Assembly (NCBI GenBank): GCA_016177555.1
Contig: JACOVB010000025.1
Coordinates: forward strand, 1-8,152
Direction: 5' to 3'
Length of the DNA: 8,152 nucleotides
Source: Candidatus Rokuibacteriota bacterium
GTDB taxonomy: Bacteria; Methylomirabilota; Methylomirabilia; Rokubacteriales; CSP1-6
Below the pieces are notes generated by a model, which worked only from the letters and a program-made list of their open reading frames with translations, did not search any database and was not told the DNA's origin. A program made the position numbers and the translations under genes. Below, piece by piece: positions 1 to 5,439 of the stretch. Position 1 is the first letter of the stretch, and every line of letters begins with the position of its first letter.

Positions 1-40
1 CCGTACCTCCGCAGATGGGCCTTTTTCAGCGGCCTGCTAG
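1..40 (-). repeat. 40-bp stop-codon-associated repeat, copy A
   Basis: Read on the minus strand this segment starts CTAGCAGGCCGCTGAAAAAG and matches 5357-5396 (plus strand) at 38 of 40 positions. Its TAG (39-37) is the stop codon of the SCP2 gene, so the repeat begins at or within the stop and runs into the 3' flank. A stem CCGC-t-GA / TC-t-GCGG with one T-T mismatch and a 10-nt loop can form; the two differences from the other copy lie in the loop and beyond the stem. The repeat reaches base 1, so it may continue outside the window. It could be a REP-like mobile palindrome or a conserved 3'-UTR or terminator element. There is no U-tract. Confidence 0.8.
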
Positions 41-357
41 ACCTGGAAGAGGGAGCCCACCTTCATGGCGAGCCCCATGTCGCCCTTGAGCTTGAGCTTG
101 CCCGACATGAAGGCCATCTGCCCGGAGAGCTTGCCGCCGACCATGTCGAGCCAGTCCTGGGAGGACATGGTCAGCGTCAGGTTCGGGTTGGCTCCGGGGC
201 CGGCGTTCACCGCGCAGGCGCCATCCTTGATCACGGCGTGCCAGGTGCCGGCCTGATCCCCCGTGATGTCGTACTGGATCGTGGCGTTGATGCCGGCGGC
301 CTTGCTCGGCTGGAATTTGCTGGCCATCGCGTCGAAGGTCTCTTTGACGGTGGGCAT
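37..357 (-). CDS. SCP2 sterol-binding/lipid-carrier domain protein
   Basis: A 106-residue protein consisting of a single SCP2 (sterol carrier protein 2) domain. Such domains bind acyl-CoAs, sterols and other lipids in a hydrophobic tunnel and have no catalytic residues. Family features visible are the N-terminal helix (VKETFDAMASKF), the middle strands with the pattern NLTLTMSSQDWLDMVGGKLS, and the C-terminal GKLKLKGDMGLAMKVGSLF. There is no signal peptide, so it is cytoplasmic. The ATG at 357-355 is chosen because an ideal AGGAGG lies at 370-365, 7 nt upstream, although the frame stays open much further upstream. It is the last gene of the fadR-hydratase-SDR operon, 44 nt after the SDR stop, and probably shuttles or presents acyl-CoA substrates. 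The TAG stop belongs to the 40-bp repeat. The family assignment is firm; the ligand is unknown. Confidence 0.9.
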   Translation of the reverse strand: MPTVKETFDAMASKFQPSKAAGINATIQYDITGDQAGTWHAVIKDGACAVNAGPGANPNLTLTMSSQDWLDMVGGKLSGQMAFMSGKLKLKGDMGLAMKVGSLFQV

Positions 358-401
358 CGGTGGTCCTCCTCTTCCTCGTGTGGCGTCGTTGGTCTCGTGC
401 G

Positions 402-1151
402 CTAGAACGTGAACAGATCCATCCCCCCGGTCACCGTCAGCACGGCGCCCGTGATGTAGCGGGCGCGCTCGGAGCAGAGGAAGGCGATGGCATTGGCCAC
501 GTCCGTTGGATCGCCCTCCTTCTGCATCGCCACGCGCGTGACCATCCGGTCGTACAGCGGGGACAGGTTGGCATTGGGCCCGATGATGCCGGGGGCGATC
601 ACGTTGCTCGTGATGTTGTAGCGCGCGCCCTCCAGCGCCACCGACTTGGCGAAGCCCACCACGCCCATCTTGCTCGTCGAGTAGGCGGTCTGCCCGAAGC
701 CGCCCATGAGGCCGGCGATGGACGCCATGCAGATCACTCGCCCCCACCTCCGCTCCCGCATGCCGGGGAACACCACCTTCGTGACGTTGTAGGTCCCGGT
801 GAGGTTCACCGACAGGTTGAAATCCCAGTCGGCATCGCTCATGTCCTTGAGCTGGCCGAGCGTGTAGATGATCCCCGCGTTGTTGACGCAGATGTCCACG
901 GGCCCCACCTCACTCTGCGCCTTCTGCAGCACCTCGGCCAGCTGCGGCCGGGTGGTGATGTCCACCTCGTAGCCCCGCGCGGTGCCGCCGGCCCCGGTGA
1001 TCTCCGTCGCCGTCTCCGCCGCGCCCTCGCCGTTCAGGTCGAGGACGATCACCTTGCAGCCCTCGGCCGCCAGCGTGAGGCAGTCCTGCCGGCCCAGGCT
1101 CCGCGCGCCCCCCGTGACGAGGGCCACCTTACCCCGTATCCCGAGGTCCAC
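402..1151 (-). CDS. SDR-family NAD(P)-dependent dehydrogenase, probable 3-hydroxyacyl-CoA dehydrogenase
   Basis: A 249-residue classical short-chain dehydrogenase/reductase. The cofactor motif is TGGARSLG at residues 13-20; the usual middle glycine is Ser18. Asp38 after the second strand (VIVLD) favours NAD(H). NNAG is at 90-93, the active-site Asn is N116, and the triad is Ser144-Tyr157-Lys161 (YSTSK). The C-terminal ITGAVLTVTGGM is typical of FabG-like members. The start is GTG at 1151-1149, only 2 nt after the hydratase stop, with GGGA about 8 nt upstream; the frame is open upstream but that part is shadow of the hydratase gene. Between a crotonase and an SCP2 gene, and behind a FadR-type regulator, it most plausibly oxidises 3-hydroxyacyl-CoA to 3-ketoacyl-CoA. 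FabG-like 3-ketoacyl reduction is the alternative and cannot be excluded from sequence alone. Confidence 0.9.
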   Translation of the reverse strand: MDLGIRGKVALVTGGARSLGRQDCLTLAAEGCKVIVLDLNGEGAAETATEITGAGGTARGYEVDITTRPQLAEVLQKAQSEVGPVDICVNNAGIIYTLGQLKDMSDADWDFNLSVNLTGTYNVTKVVFPGMRERRWGRVICMASIAGLMGGFGQTAYSTSKMGVVGFAKSVALEGARYNITSNVIAPGIIGPNANLSPLYDRMVTRVAMQKEGDPTDVANAIAFLCSERARYITGAVLTVTGGMDLFTF

Positions 1152-1153
1152 GG

Positions 1154-1927
1154 CTATTTCCCTTTGAAGTTGGCGGGGCGCTTCTGGAAGAAGGCCTGGA
1201 TGCCCTCGCCCGCGTCCTCGGTCTTGAGCACCTTCTCGAAGGCCCGCACCTCGATCTCGATGGCCTGATCGATGGGCGCCTGGATCCCGTCGTCCACGGC
1301 CTCGATGATGAGGCGCGTGGCGATGGGAGGCCGCTTCGCCATCTCGCGCGCCATGGCCTTGGCGTCGTCGAGCGTCTCCCCGTCCTTCGACAGCCGGTTG
1401 ACGAGCCCGAGGCGATAGCACTCGGCGGCGGGGATCTGGGTGCCGAGGATCAGGTGCTCGAGCGCCAGGCCTCGGCCGATCAGCCGCGGGAGGCGCTGGG
1501 TGCCGCCATAGCCCGGGATGAGGCCCAGATTGGACTCCGTCTGCCCCATGCGCGCCGTCTCCTTCAGGATGCGGACGTGGCAGCCCATGGAGATCTCGCA
1601 GCCGCCCCCCAGCGCATGCCCGTTGATGGCGGCGATCACCGGCTTCGGGAAGCGCTCGATACGCCGCACCACGCTGTTGCCGAAGCGAATGAACGAGCCG
1701 ACGTCGGGACCGGAGAAGGCCGAGCCGAGGTCGGCGCCCGCGCAGAAGATCTTGCCGCCCGCCCCGGTGATGATGATGGACCGCACGGCGTCGTCATGCT
1801 CCAGCTCGGACAGCGCGGCGTTCAGATCGCGCATGAGCTGCTCGCTGATGGCATTGGCCGGGGGGCGGTTGAGCGTGATGACGGCGAAGCTCTCTTCGCG
1901 GGTCAGGATCAGCGTCTCGTACGGCAT
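1154..1927 (-). CDS. Enoyl-CoA hydratase (crotonase family)
   Basis: A 257-residue crotonase-fold protein of normal family length. Both catalytic glutamates are present: Glu111 (in GGGCE) and Glu131 (in GQTE), 20 residues apart as in rat mitochondrial hydratase Glu144/Glu164. The oxyanion-hole segments are FCAGADL (61-67) and GHALGGG (103-109), followed by the typical GYGGTQRLPRLIG and the C-terminal AFFQKRPANFKGK. It should add water to trans-2-enoyl-CoA to give (S)-3-hydroxyacyl-CoA in the cytoplasm. The ATG is preceded by AAGGAGAG with about 9 nt spacing. It lies 23 nt downstream of the TetR/FadR-type gene and 2 nt before the SDR gene, so it is the second gene of the operon. The family's common CD after the first Glu is Cys116-His117 here. 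In Bacillus subtilis, fadR is likewise followed by the hydratase gene fadB, which supports a beta-oxidation role. Confidence 0.93.
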   Translation of the reverse strand: MPYETLILTREESFAVITLNRPPANAISEQLMRDLNAALSELEHDDAVRSIIITGAGGKIFCAGADLGSAFSGPDVGSFIRFGNSVVRRIERFPKPVIAAINGHALGGGCEISMGCHVRILKETARMGQTESNLGLIPGYGGTQRLPRLIGRGLALEHLILGTQIPAAECYRLGLVNRLSKDGETLDDAKAMAREMAKRPPIATRLIIEAVDDGIQAPIDQAIEIEVRAFEKVLKTEDAGEGIQAFFQKRPANFKGK

Positions 1928-1950
1928 CGCAAGTCTCTCCTTTGTCTCGG

Positions 1951-2532
1951 TTAACGGACCGCGACGCCCTGCAGGAAGATGTCGGCGACCGCATCCGCCG
2001 TGTCCGCCAGCTGATAGCCGCGCTTGCCCAGCACCCAGGAGGTCGCCATCTGGTCCATGGCCCCGAACAGCGTCTTCGTGGCGATCTTGACGGGGAGGGT
2101 CGGACGGAGGCGGCCCTCGGCCACCCCCTCCTCCAGCACCGACCCGATCAGGGCGAAGTAGGAGGAGATCTCGTGGGCCGAGGCGCCGCGGAAGAACTTC
2201 TGCCCCTGGCGCTGCTCGACCTGGACGACCTCCGCCAGCTCCGGGCGCCCCTCGAGCAGCTCGAAGTGCAGATGGATGAGCCGCCGCAGCTTGGCCACCG
2301 CGTCCGGCTCGTCGGCGATGGCCTTGCGCACTGTCCCCACGAACTCCGTCATCTTCTCCCGGAAGAGGGTCACGAGGATGTCGTCCTTGGTCCGGAAGTA
2401 GAGGTAGATGGTGCCCGCCGCGATCCCCGCCTCCTTGGCGATGTCGGAGACGCGGGAGTTGTAGTAGCCCTTCCGGGCGAACACCCGAACTGCGGCGTCG
2501 ATGATCTGCTGGGGCTTGTCAGGGTCTCGCAT
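1951..2532 (-). CDS. fadR: TetR-family regulator, FadR (Bacillus YsiA) type
   Basis: A 193-residue one-component repressor. The N-terminal HTH spans about residues 10-53, with RVSDIAKEAGIAAGTIYLYF as the recognition unit. The C-terminal ligand domain resembles B. subtilis FadR/YsiA as I recall it: HFELLEGRPELAEVVQVEQRQ, then FGAMDQMATSWVL. That family represses fatty-acid degradation genes and is released by long-chain acyl-CoA. The gene heads the hydratase-SDR-SCP2 operon. The start is uncertain. An ATG at 2553-2551 adds seven residues, but the predicted promoter would start transcription at about 2551, so the ATG at 2532-2530 is preferred. Neither start has a clear Shine-Dalgarno. An 18-bp FadR-like box overlaps the expected transcription start, pointing to autoregulation. 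The TetR call is certain; the FadR subgroup rests on remembered family sequence plus context. Confidence 0.88.
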   Translation of the reverse strand: MRDPDKPQQIIDAAVRVFARKGYYNSRVSDIAKEAGIAAGTIYLYFRTKDDILVTLFREKMTEFVGTVRKAIADEPDAVAKLRRLIHLHFELLEGRPELAEVVQVEQRQGQKFFRGASAHEISSYFALIGSVLEEGVAEGRLRPTLPVKIATKTLFGAMDQMATSWVLGKRGYQLADTADAVADIFLQGVAVR

Positions 2533-2538
2533 GGCGGG

Positions 2539-2556
2539 TGACTGAACCGCCATTCA
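2539..2556. promoter_or_regulatory. Candidate FadR operator upstream of fadR operon
   Basis: On the minus strand the 18 bases read TGAATGGCGGTTCAGTCA. Against the B. subtilis FadR consensus TGAATGAMTANTCATTCA this matches 13 of 17 defined positions, including both outer half-site cores. It contains an exact TGAA-N6-TTCA dyad at 2543-2556. It covers roughly -5 to +13 of the predicted start site, a position that would block initiation. The consensus is recalled knowledge; binding is inference. Confidence 0.55.
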
Positions 2557-2557
2557 T

Positions 2558-2585
2558 CTTATGCGGTGGCTTCGCCGCCTGTCAA
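2558..2585 (-). promoter_or_regulatory. Sigma70-like promoter of the fadR operon
   Basis: On the minus strand there is a perfect -35 TTGACA (2585-2580), a 16-nt spacer and -10 CATAAG (2563-2558, 4 of 6 consensus). The expected +1 is near 2551. This is the only gene-free gap upstream of the operon, and the FadR-like box lies directly downstream. A TAAGAT alternative -10 would give an 18-nt spacer. Confidence 0.55.
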
Positions 2586-2592
2586 TTCGAAA

Positions 2593-2611
2593 GTGGGCGC
2601 GGGCCCGCCAC
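2593..2611 (-). terminator. Weak hairpin terminator after the PilZ gene
   Basis: Three bases past the PilZ stop codon, the minus strand can form GTGGCG / CGcCCAC (6 bp with one bulged base, 6-nt GC-rich loop), followed by TTTCGAATT. The T-run is only three long, so intrinsic termination would be weak. The placement, between the end of one transcription unit and the promoter of the next, fits. Confidence 0.3.
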
Positions 2612-2613
2612 GC

Positions 2614-3240
2614 TCAGGATTCGCGCTGGAGCAGGCTCGACACGTAGGCCCCGAGTCGGCCGAAGTCGCTCCGGGGCAGGTTCACGAAGACGAGCACCGA
2701 CCCCGTGCTGCCCACGTCCCACACCACCGCTGGCAGCGTGAGCGTGGTGCCGGGTGCCGCCGGGGAGAGAGAGAGGGTCACCAGGTCCCCGGGCTGGAGC
2801 GCCAGGTCGGTCGCGACCTTGGCGGCGAACGCGCTCAGGTCTACCGTCTCGCCGCGCGCGCTGCCGTCCATCCGCTTCTCGATGCTGACCGGCACGGGGG
2901 TGTGCACGCGCGGCGCGCGCCGCCTCGCCTCCCACGACGACACGAGCGGTTTCATGCGGCGCGCCTCGGTCTCCGGCAGGCCGATGAAGTCGAGCGCGAG
3001 GTCCTCGCTGGTCCGCCTCGCCACGCGGGCGACCACCTCGAGCCGGTCGGCCCCCTGAGGGAGCACCACGCTCACGGTCACCGCCGCGCCGACGGGCAAG
3101 TCACTCGCGGTCCGGACGCGCATCCCCGAGGTGCTGACGTCCAGGACCTCGCCCGTGATCACCCGCCGGTCGAAGGTCTCGATGGTCAGCGGCCAGTCCG
3201 CCCTGGCTCGCTCGGCCCCCCGCCGATCCCATCCGCTCAC
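2614..3240 (-). CDS. Tandem PilZ-domain protein (putative c-di-GMP receptor)
   Basis: A 208-residue soluble protein with two PilZ-like halves. The first (about 5-100) has the c-di-GMP signature R7xxxR11 plus D34xSxxG39 (DVSTSG). The second (about 105-205) begins with R107xxxR111 but has D134xSxxA139 (DLSAFA), losing the conserved glycine. PilZ domains bind cyclic di-GMP and switch motility, exopolysaccharide or secretion functions. No membrane segment or output enzyme domain is visible. The GTG at 3240-3238 is chosen because GGAAGG lies 5 nt upstream and the first domain begins immediately after it; an ATG at 3327 would add 29 residues without family character, and a TTGACA at 3300-3295 falls inside that extension. 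It lies 113 nt downstream of the dehydratase gene on the same strand, possibly co-transcribed. Its partner is unknown, though a prepilin gene lies about 2 kb away. Confidence 0.8.
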   Translation of the reverse strand: MSGWDRRGAERARADWPLTIETFDRRVITGEVLDVSTSGMRVRTASDLPVGAAVTVSVVLPQGADRLEVVARVARRTSEDLALDFIGLPETEARRMKPLVSSWEARRRAPRVHTPVPVSIEKRMDGSARGETVDLSAFAAKVATDLALQPGDLVTLSLSPAAPGTTLTLPAVVWDVGSTGSVLVFVNLPRSDFGRLGAYVSSLLQRES

Positions 3241-3353
3241 GCTGGCCTTCCGGGATACATGGCTACCAAGACCTTGAGGTGTCCGGCCTTGCCATGTCAA
3301 GCTCGCCAGGGTGGCCGAGCAGATCATCCCCGCCTACCACTGGCGCTGACCCC

Positions 3354-4322
3354 TCAGCCCGGGCTGATGATGCGGGCCAGGACCTCGGGGTCCACGTTGC
3401 CGCCCGACAGCACCACACCCACGCGCAACCCCGTGCCGAGCGGCATCTTGCCCGCCAGCACCGCCGCCGCGGCGACGGCGCCCGTCGGCTCGACGAGGAG
3501 CTTGCAGCGGAACAGCAGAAAGCGCATCGCGGCCTCGATCTCCGCGTCGGAGACGAGAAGCACGCCGGACAGGTTCTTCTGGAGCACCGGAAAGGTGAGC
3601 GCCCCCGGCGAGAGGTTGCGGATGCCATCGGCGATGGTGGGAGGCGGCGCGATGGCCACGCGCGCGCCCGTCTCGAGAGACAGGAATGTGTCGTTGGCGC
3701 TGTCTGCCTCCACCCCGAAGACGCTGATCCGTGGATCGAGCGCTTTCGCCACCGTGCTGCAGCCGGCCATGAGCCCACCGCCGCCCACGGGCGTGAGGAG
3801 GACGTCGAGTGCGCCGACCTCCTCGAACAGCTCCAGCGCCGCCGTCCCCTGCCCGGCCATGATGGCAGGGTCGTCATAGGGCGGCACCAGCACCCGCCCC
3901 GTGCGTGCCACGAGGTCCCTGGCCCGCTCCTCCCGGTCCTCGGTACGGCGGTCGTAGAAGACCACCTCGGCGCCGTAGCCGCGGGTGGCCTGGAGCTTGA
4001 GCGCGGGCGCATCCGTCGGCATCAGGATCATCGCGCTGGCCCCGGTGAGGCGCGCGGCCAGCGCGACCCCCTGGGCGTGGTTGCCGGAGGAGAAGGCCAC
4101 GACGCCCCGCGCGCGCTCCGAATCCGAGAGCGACAGGAGCTTGTTGAGCGCCCCGCGGATCTTGAAGGCCCCGGCCCGCTGCAGGTTCTCGCACTTGAAG
4201 AAGACCGAGAAGCCACTGGCCTCGTCGAAGGAGCGGCTCGTCATCACAGGGGTGCGGTGGATGCGCCCATGGAGCCGCGCGGCCGCGGCCTTGACGTCGT
4301 CCAGCGTCACGATGTCGCGCAT
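3354..4322 (-). CDS. Threonine/serine dehydratase-family PLP enzyme
   Basis: A 322-residue fold-type II PLP enzyme. Lys54 in AGAFKIRGA is the Schiff-base lysine, SSGNHAQG (78-85) binds the substrate carboxylate, and VGGGGL (179-184) is the glycine-rich phosphate cup. The C-terminus has SGGNVD, where serine or glycine near the end contacts the PLP ring nitrogen in this family. The length is that of catabolic threonine dehydratase, serine racemase or threo-3-hydroxyaspartate ammonia-lyase; the ACT-like regulatory domain of the biosynthetic IlvA form is absent. The likely reaction is L-threonine or L-serine to ammonia plus 2-oxobutyrate or pyruvate, but substrate and racemase activity cannot be told from these motifs. 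The ATG follows GGAG with a 4-nt spacing. A perfect TATAAT lies 11 nt upstream of the ATG. The gene is divergent from sppA across a 63-bp region. Confidence 0.9.
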   Translation of the reverse strand: MRDIVTLDDVKAAAARLHGRIHRTPVMTSRSFDEASGFSVFFKCENLQRAGAFKIRGALNKLLSLSDSERARGVVAFSSGNHAQGVALAARLTGASAMILMPTDAPALKLQATRGYGAEVVFYDRRTEDREERARDLVARTGRVLVPPYDDPAIMAGQGTAALELFEEVGALDVLLTPVGGGGLMAGCSTVAKALDPRISVFGVEADSANDTFLSLETGARVAIAPPPTIADGIRNLSPGALTFPVLQKNLSGVLLVSDAEIEAAMRFLLFRCKLLVEPTGAVAAAAVLAGKMPLGTGLRVGVVLSGGNVDPEVLARIISPG

Positions 4323-4333
4323 GGGGCTCCGCG

Positions 4334-4339
4334 ATTATA
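4334..4339 (-). promoter_or_regulatory. -10 element TATAAT of the dehydratase gene
   Basis: A perfect TATAAT on the minus strand in an otherwise GC-rich gap, with the start ATG beginning 11 nt downstream (4322). The expected +1 is near 4327, giving a leader of about 5 nt that would cut into the GGAG. No good -35 is found at 16-18 nt: the position holds GGCATT inside the right arm of the inverted repeat. The promoter may therefore need an activator. Confidence 0.45.
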
Positions 4340-4367
4340 GCGCCCGGCCGTTGAGAATGCCGGGCGC
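4340..4367. promoter_or_regulatory. Perfect 9-bp inverted repeat in divergent promoter region
   Basis: GCGCCCGGC (4340-4348) and GCCGGGCGC (4359-4367) are exact reverse complements separated by 10 nt. The left arm abuts the TATAAT of the leftward gene, and the loop and right arm contain the -35 of the rightward sppA promoter. No U-tract follows on either strand and no gene ends here, so a terminator is unlikely. A shared operator for the divergent pair, or a supercoiling-extruded cruciform, is the better reading. Confidence 0.5.
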
Positions 4368-4379
4368 CGCCCGTATACT
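4351..4379 (+). promoter_or_regulatory. Promoter of sppA, probably leaderless
   Basis: TTGAGA (4351-4356, 5 of 6), a 17-nt spacer and TATACT (4374-4379, 5 of 6). Six bases separate the -10 from the ATG at 4386, so the predicted +1 coincides with the A of the start codon. The 6-nt gap CCCGCC contains no Shine-Dalgarno. Confidence 0.6.
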
Positions 4380-4385
4380 CCCGCC

Positions 4386-5360
4386 ATGCGCTCCTCCCGC
4401 CTGTCCGGCTCCGTCGCCGCGCTCCTCGCGGCCCTCGTCCTCTCCGGGTGCTCGGTGATCTCCCTCGACCTCCAGCCGCGCATCCGCCCGCTCGTGGAAG
4501 AGACCGTGGAGGGCTCGGGCGCGGCCAAGATCGTGCTGATGGACCTCTCCGGCGTGCTGGCCGAGGACAACCCCGGGCTGTCCATCGGCACGCCGCCACC
4601 GCGGGTCCCCCTGCTCGCGCGGGTGCGCGAGGAGCTGCGGCGCGCCGACCAGGACGACCGCGTGCGGGCCCTCATCGTCCGCATCAACAGCCCGGGCGGC
4701 ACCATCACGGCCTCGGACATTCTCCACCACGAGATCTCTGCCTTCAAGGCGCGGAAGAAGATCCCCGTGGTCGCGGTGATCATGGACGTGGGCGCCTCGG
4801 GCGGGTACTACGCCGCGCTGGCGGCCGACACCATCATCGCCCATCCGACGGCCATCACGGGCAGCATCGGCGTGGTCATGCTCACCGTGAACGCCCAGGG
4901 GCTGCTGGAGAAGATCGGCGTCGCGCCGCTCGCCATCAAGTCGGGGCCCAGGAAGGACGCGGGCTCGCCCTTTCGCAGCCTCACCGACGAGGAGCGCGCC
5001 ATCTTCCAGGGCGTGATCGACGACATGCACGGCCGCTTCGTCCGCCTCATCGCCGCCTCCCGGAAGATGCCGGAGGAGCGCGTCCGCGCCGCGGCCGACG
5101 GGCGCATCTACACGGCCGAGCAGGCGCGCGCCCTCGGCCTCGTGGACCGGGTGGGGTATCTGGATGACGCGGTGGAGACGGCCCGGCAGGCGGCGGGGCT
5201 GAGCGAGGCGCGCATTGTCATGTACCACCGCCCGAGGGAGTACCGCGCCAACTTCTACTCCTCGACCCCGGCCGCGCCCACGGCGGAGGCGGCCGTGGCC
5301 CACCTCGCCGGCCTCGTCGGCGGCGCGGGCCCCCGCTTCCTCTACCTCTGGTGGCCCTAG
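4386..5360 (+). CDS. sppA: Lipoprotein S49 peptidase, signal peptide peptidase SppA type
   Basis: A 324-residue single-domain S49 (ClpP-fold) serine peptidase, close in length to B. subtilis SppA (335). Residues 1-21 are a lipoprotein signal peptide with lipobox L19-S20-G21-C22, so the mature enzyme should be lipidated at Cys22; Ser at +2 suggests export to the outer membrane under the E. coli Lol rule. The oxyanion segment NSPGG is at 101-105. The nucleophile is Ser138 in GASGG and the general base is Lys190 in KSGPRKD, 52 residues apart exactly as Ser147/Lys199 of B. subtilis SppA. The family TGSIGV is at 158-163. It should cut leftover signal peptides or misfolded envelope proteins. Most SppA proteins have a transmembrane anchor rather than a lipid anchor. 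Its promoter predicts a leaderless mRNA. The TAG stop lies inside the 40-bp repeat, and a prepilin gene follows 79 nt later. Confidence 0.93.
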   Translation: MRSSRLSGSVAALLAALVLSGCSVISLDLQPRIRPLVEETVEGSGAAKIVLMDLSGVLAEDNPGLSIGTPPPRVPLLARVREELRRADQDDRVRALIVRINSPGGTITASDILHHEISAFKARKKIPVVAVIMDVGASGGYYAALAADTIIAHPTAITGSIGVVMLTVNAQGLLEKIGVAPLAIKSGPRKDAGSPFRSLTDEERAIFQGVIDDMHGRFVRLIAASRKMPEERVRAAADGRIYTAEQARALGLVDRVGYLDDAVETARQAAGLSEARIVMYHRPREYRANFYSSTPAAPTAEAAVAHLAGLVGGAGPRFLYLWWP

Positions 5361-5396
5361 CAGGCCGCTGAAACAGGCCCATCTGCGGAGGTGCGG
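5357..5396 (+). repeat. 40-bp stop-codon-associated repeat, copy B
   Basis: It starts CTAGCAGGCCGCTGAAACAG, whose TAG (5358-5360) is the sppA stop. It matches copy A (1-40, opposite strand) at 38 of 40 positions; the differences are at 5374 (loop) and 5393 (after the stem). The predicted stem is 5365-5371 with 5382-5388 (one T-T mismatch); an alternative is GGCC/GGCC at 5363-5366 and 5376-5379. Sequence upstream of CTAG is unrelated between the copies, so the left boundary is sharp. It lies between sppA and the prepilin gene and points the same way as the preceding gene in both locations. Confidence 0.85.
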
Positions 5397-5439
5397 CGCC
5401 GCCGCCTGGCAGAAACCCTAAGGGAAGACGGCGGCAACG

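Noticed and set aside
37..747. Long N-terminal extension of the SCP2 reading frame (to 236 residues).
   Set aside because: The extension overlaps the SDR gene out of frame, is Arg/His/Gly-rich shadow sequence, and the AGGAGG before 357 fixes the real start.
402..1421. Extension of the SDR frame to 339 residues from an ATG inside the hydratase gene.
   Set aside because: The added part is antisense-like shadow of the hydratase coding frame, and SDR homology begins at the GTG at 1151.
1942..2541. Long plus-strand open frames opposite the fadR, dehydratase, SDR and NUDIX genes.
   Set aside because: They are Arg/His/Ala/Pro-rich with no domain and mirror codon bias of the true genes; typical of high-GC DNA.
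3331..3345. CGCC/GGCG hairpin just after the dehydratase stop.
   Set aside because: Only 4 bp with no T-tract; expected by chance at this GC content.
3294..3350. Short plus-strand frame ending HVKLARVAEQIIPAYHWR* between the dehydratase and PilZ genes, resembling a gene tail.
   Set aside because: A stop closes the frame just upstream, no start or RBS is present, and nothing connects it to a family; a decayed gene end is possible but unsupported.
5393..5435. GC palindrome GCGGCGCCGC and GCCGCCG/CGGCGGC pair between the repeat and the prepilin gene, considered as a terminator.
   Set aside because: No T-tract follows, the loop is long, and GCC/GGC runs recur throughout this genome segment.
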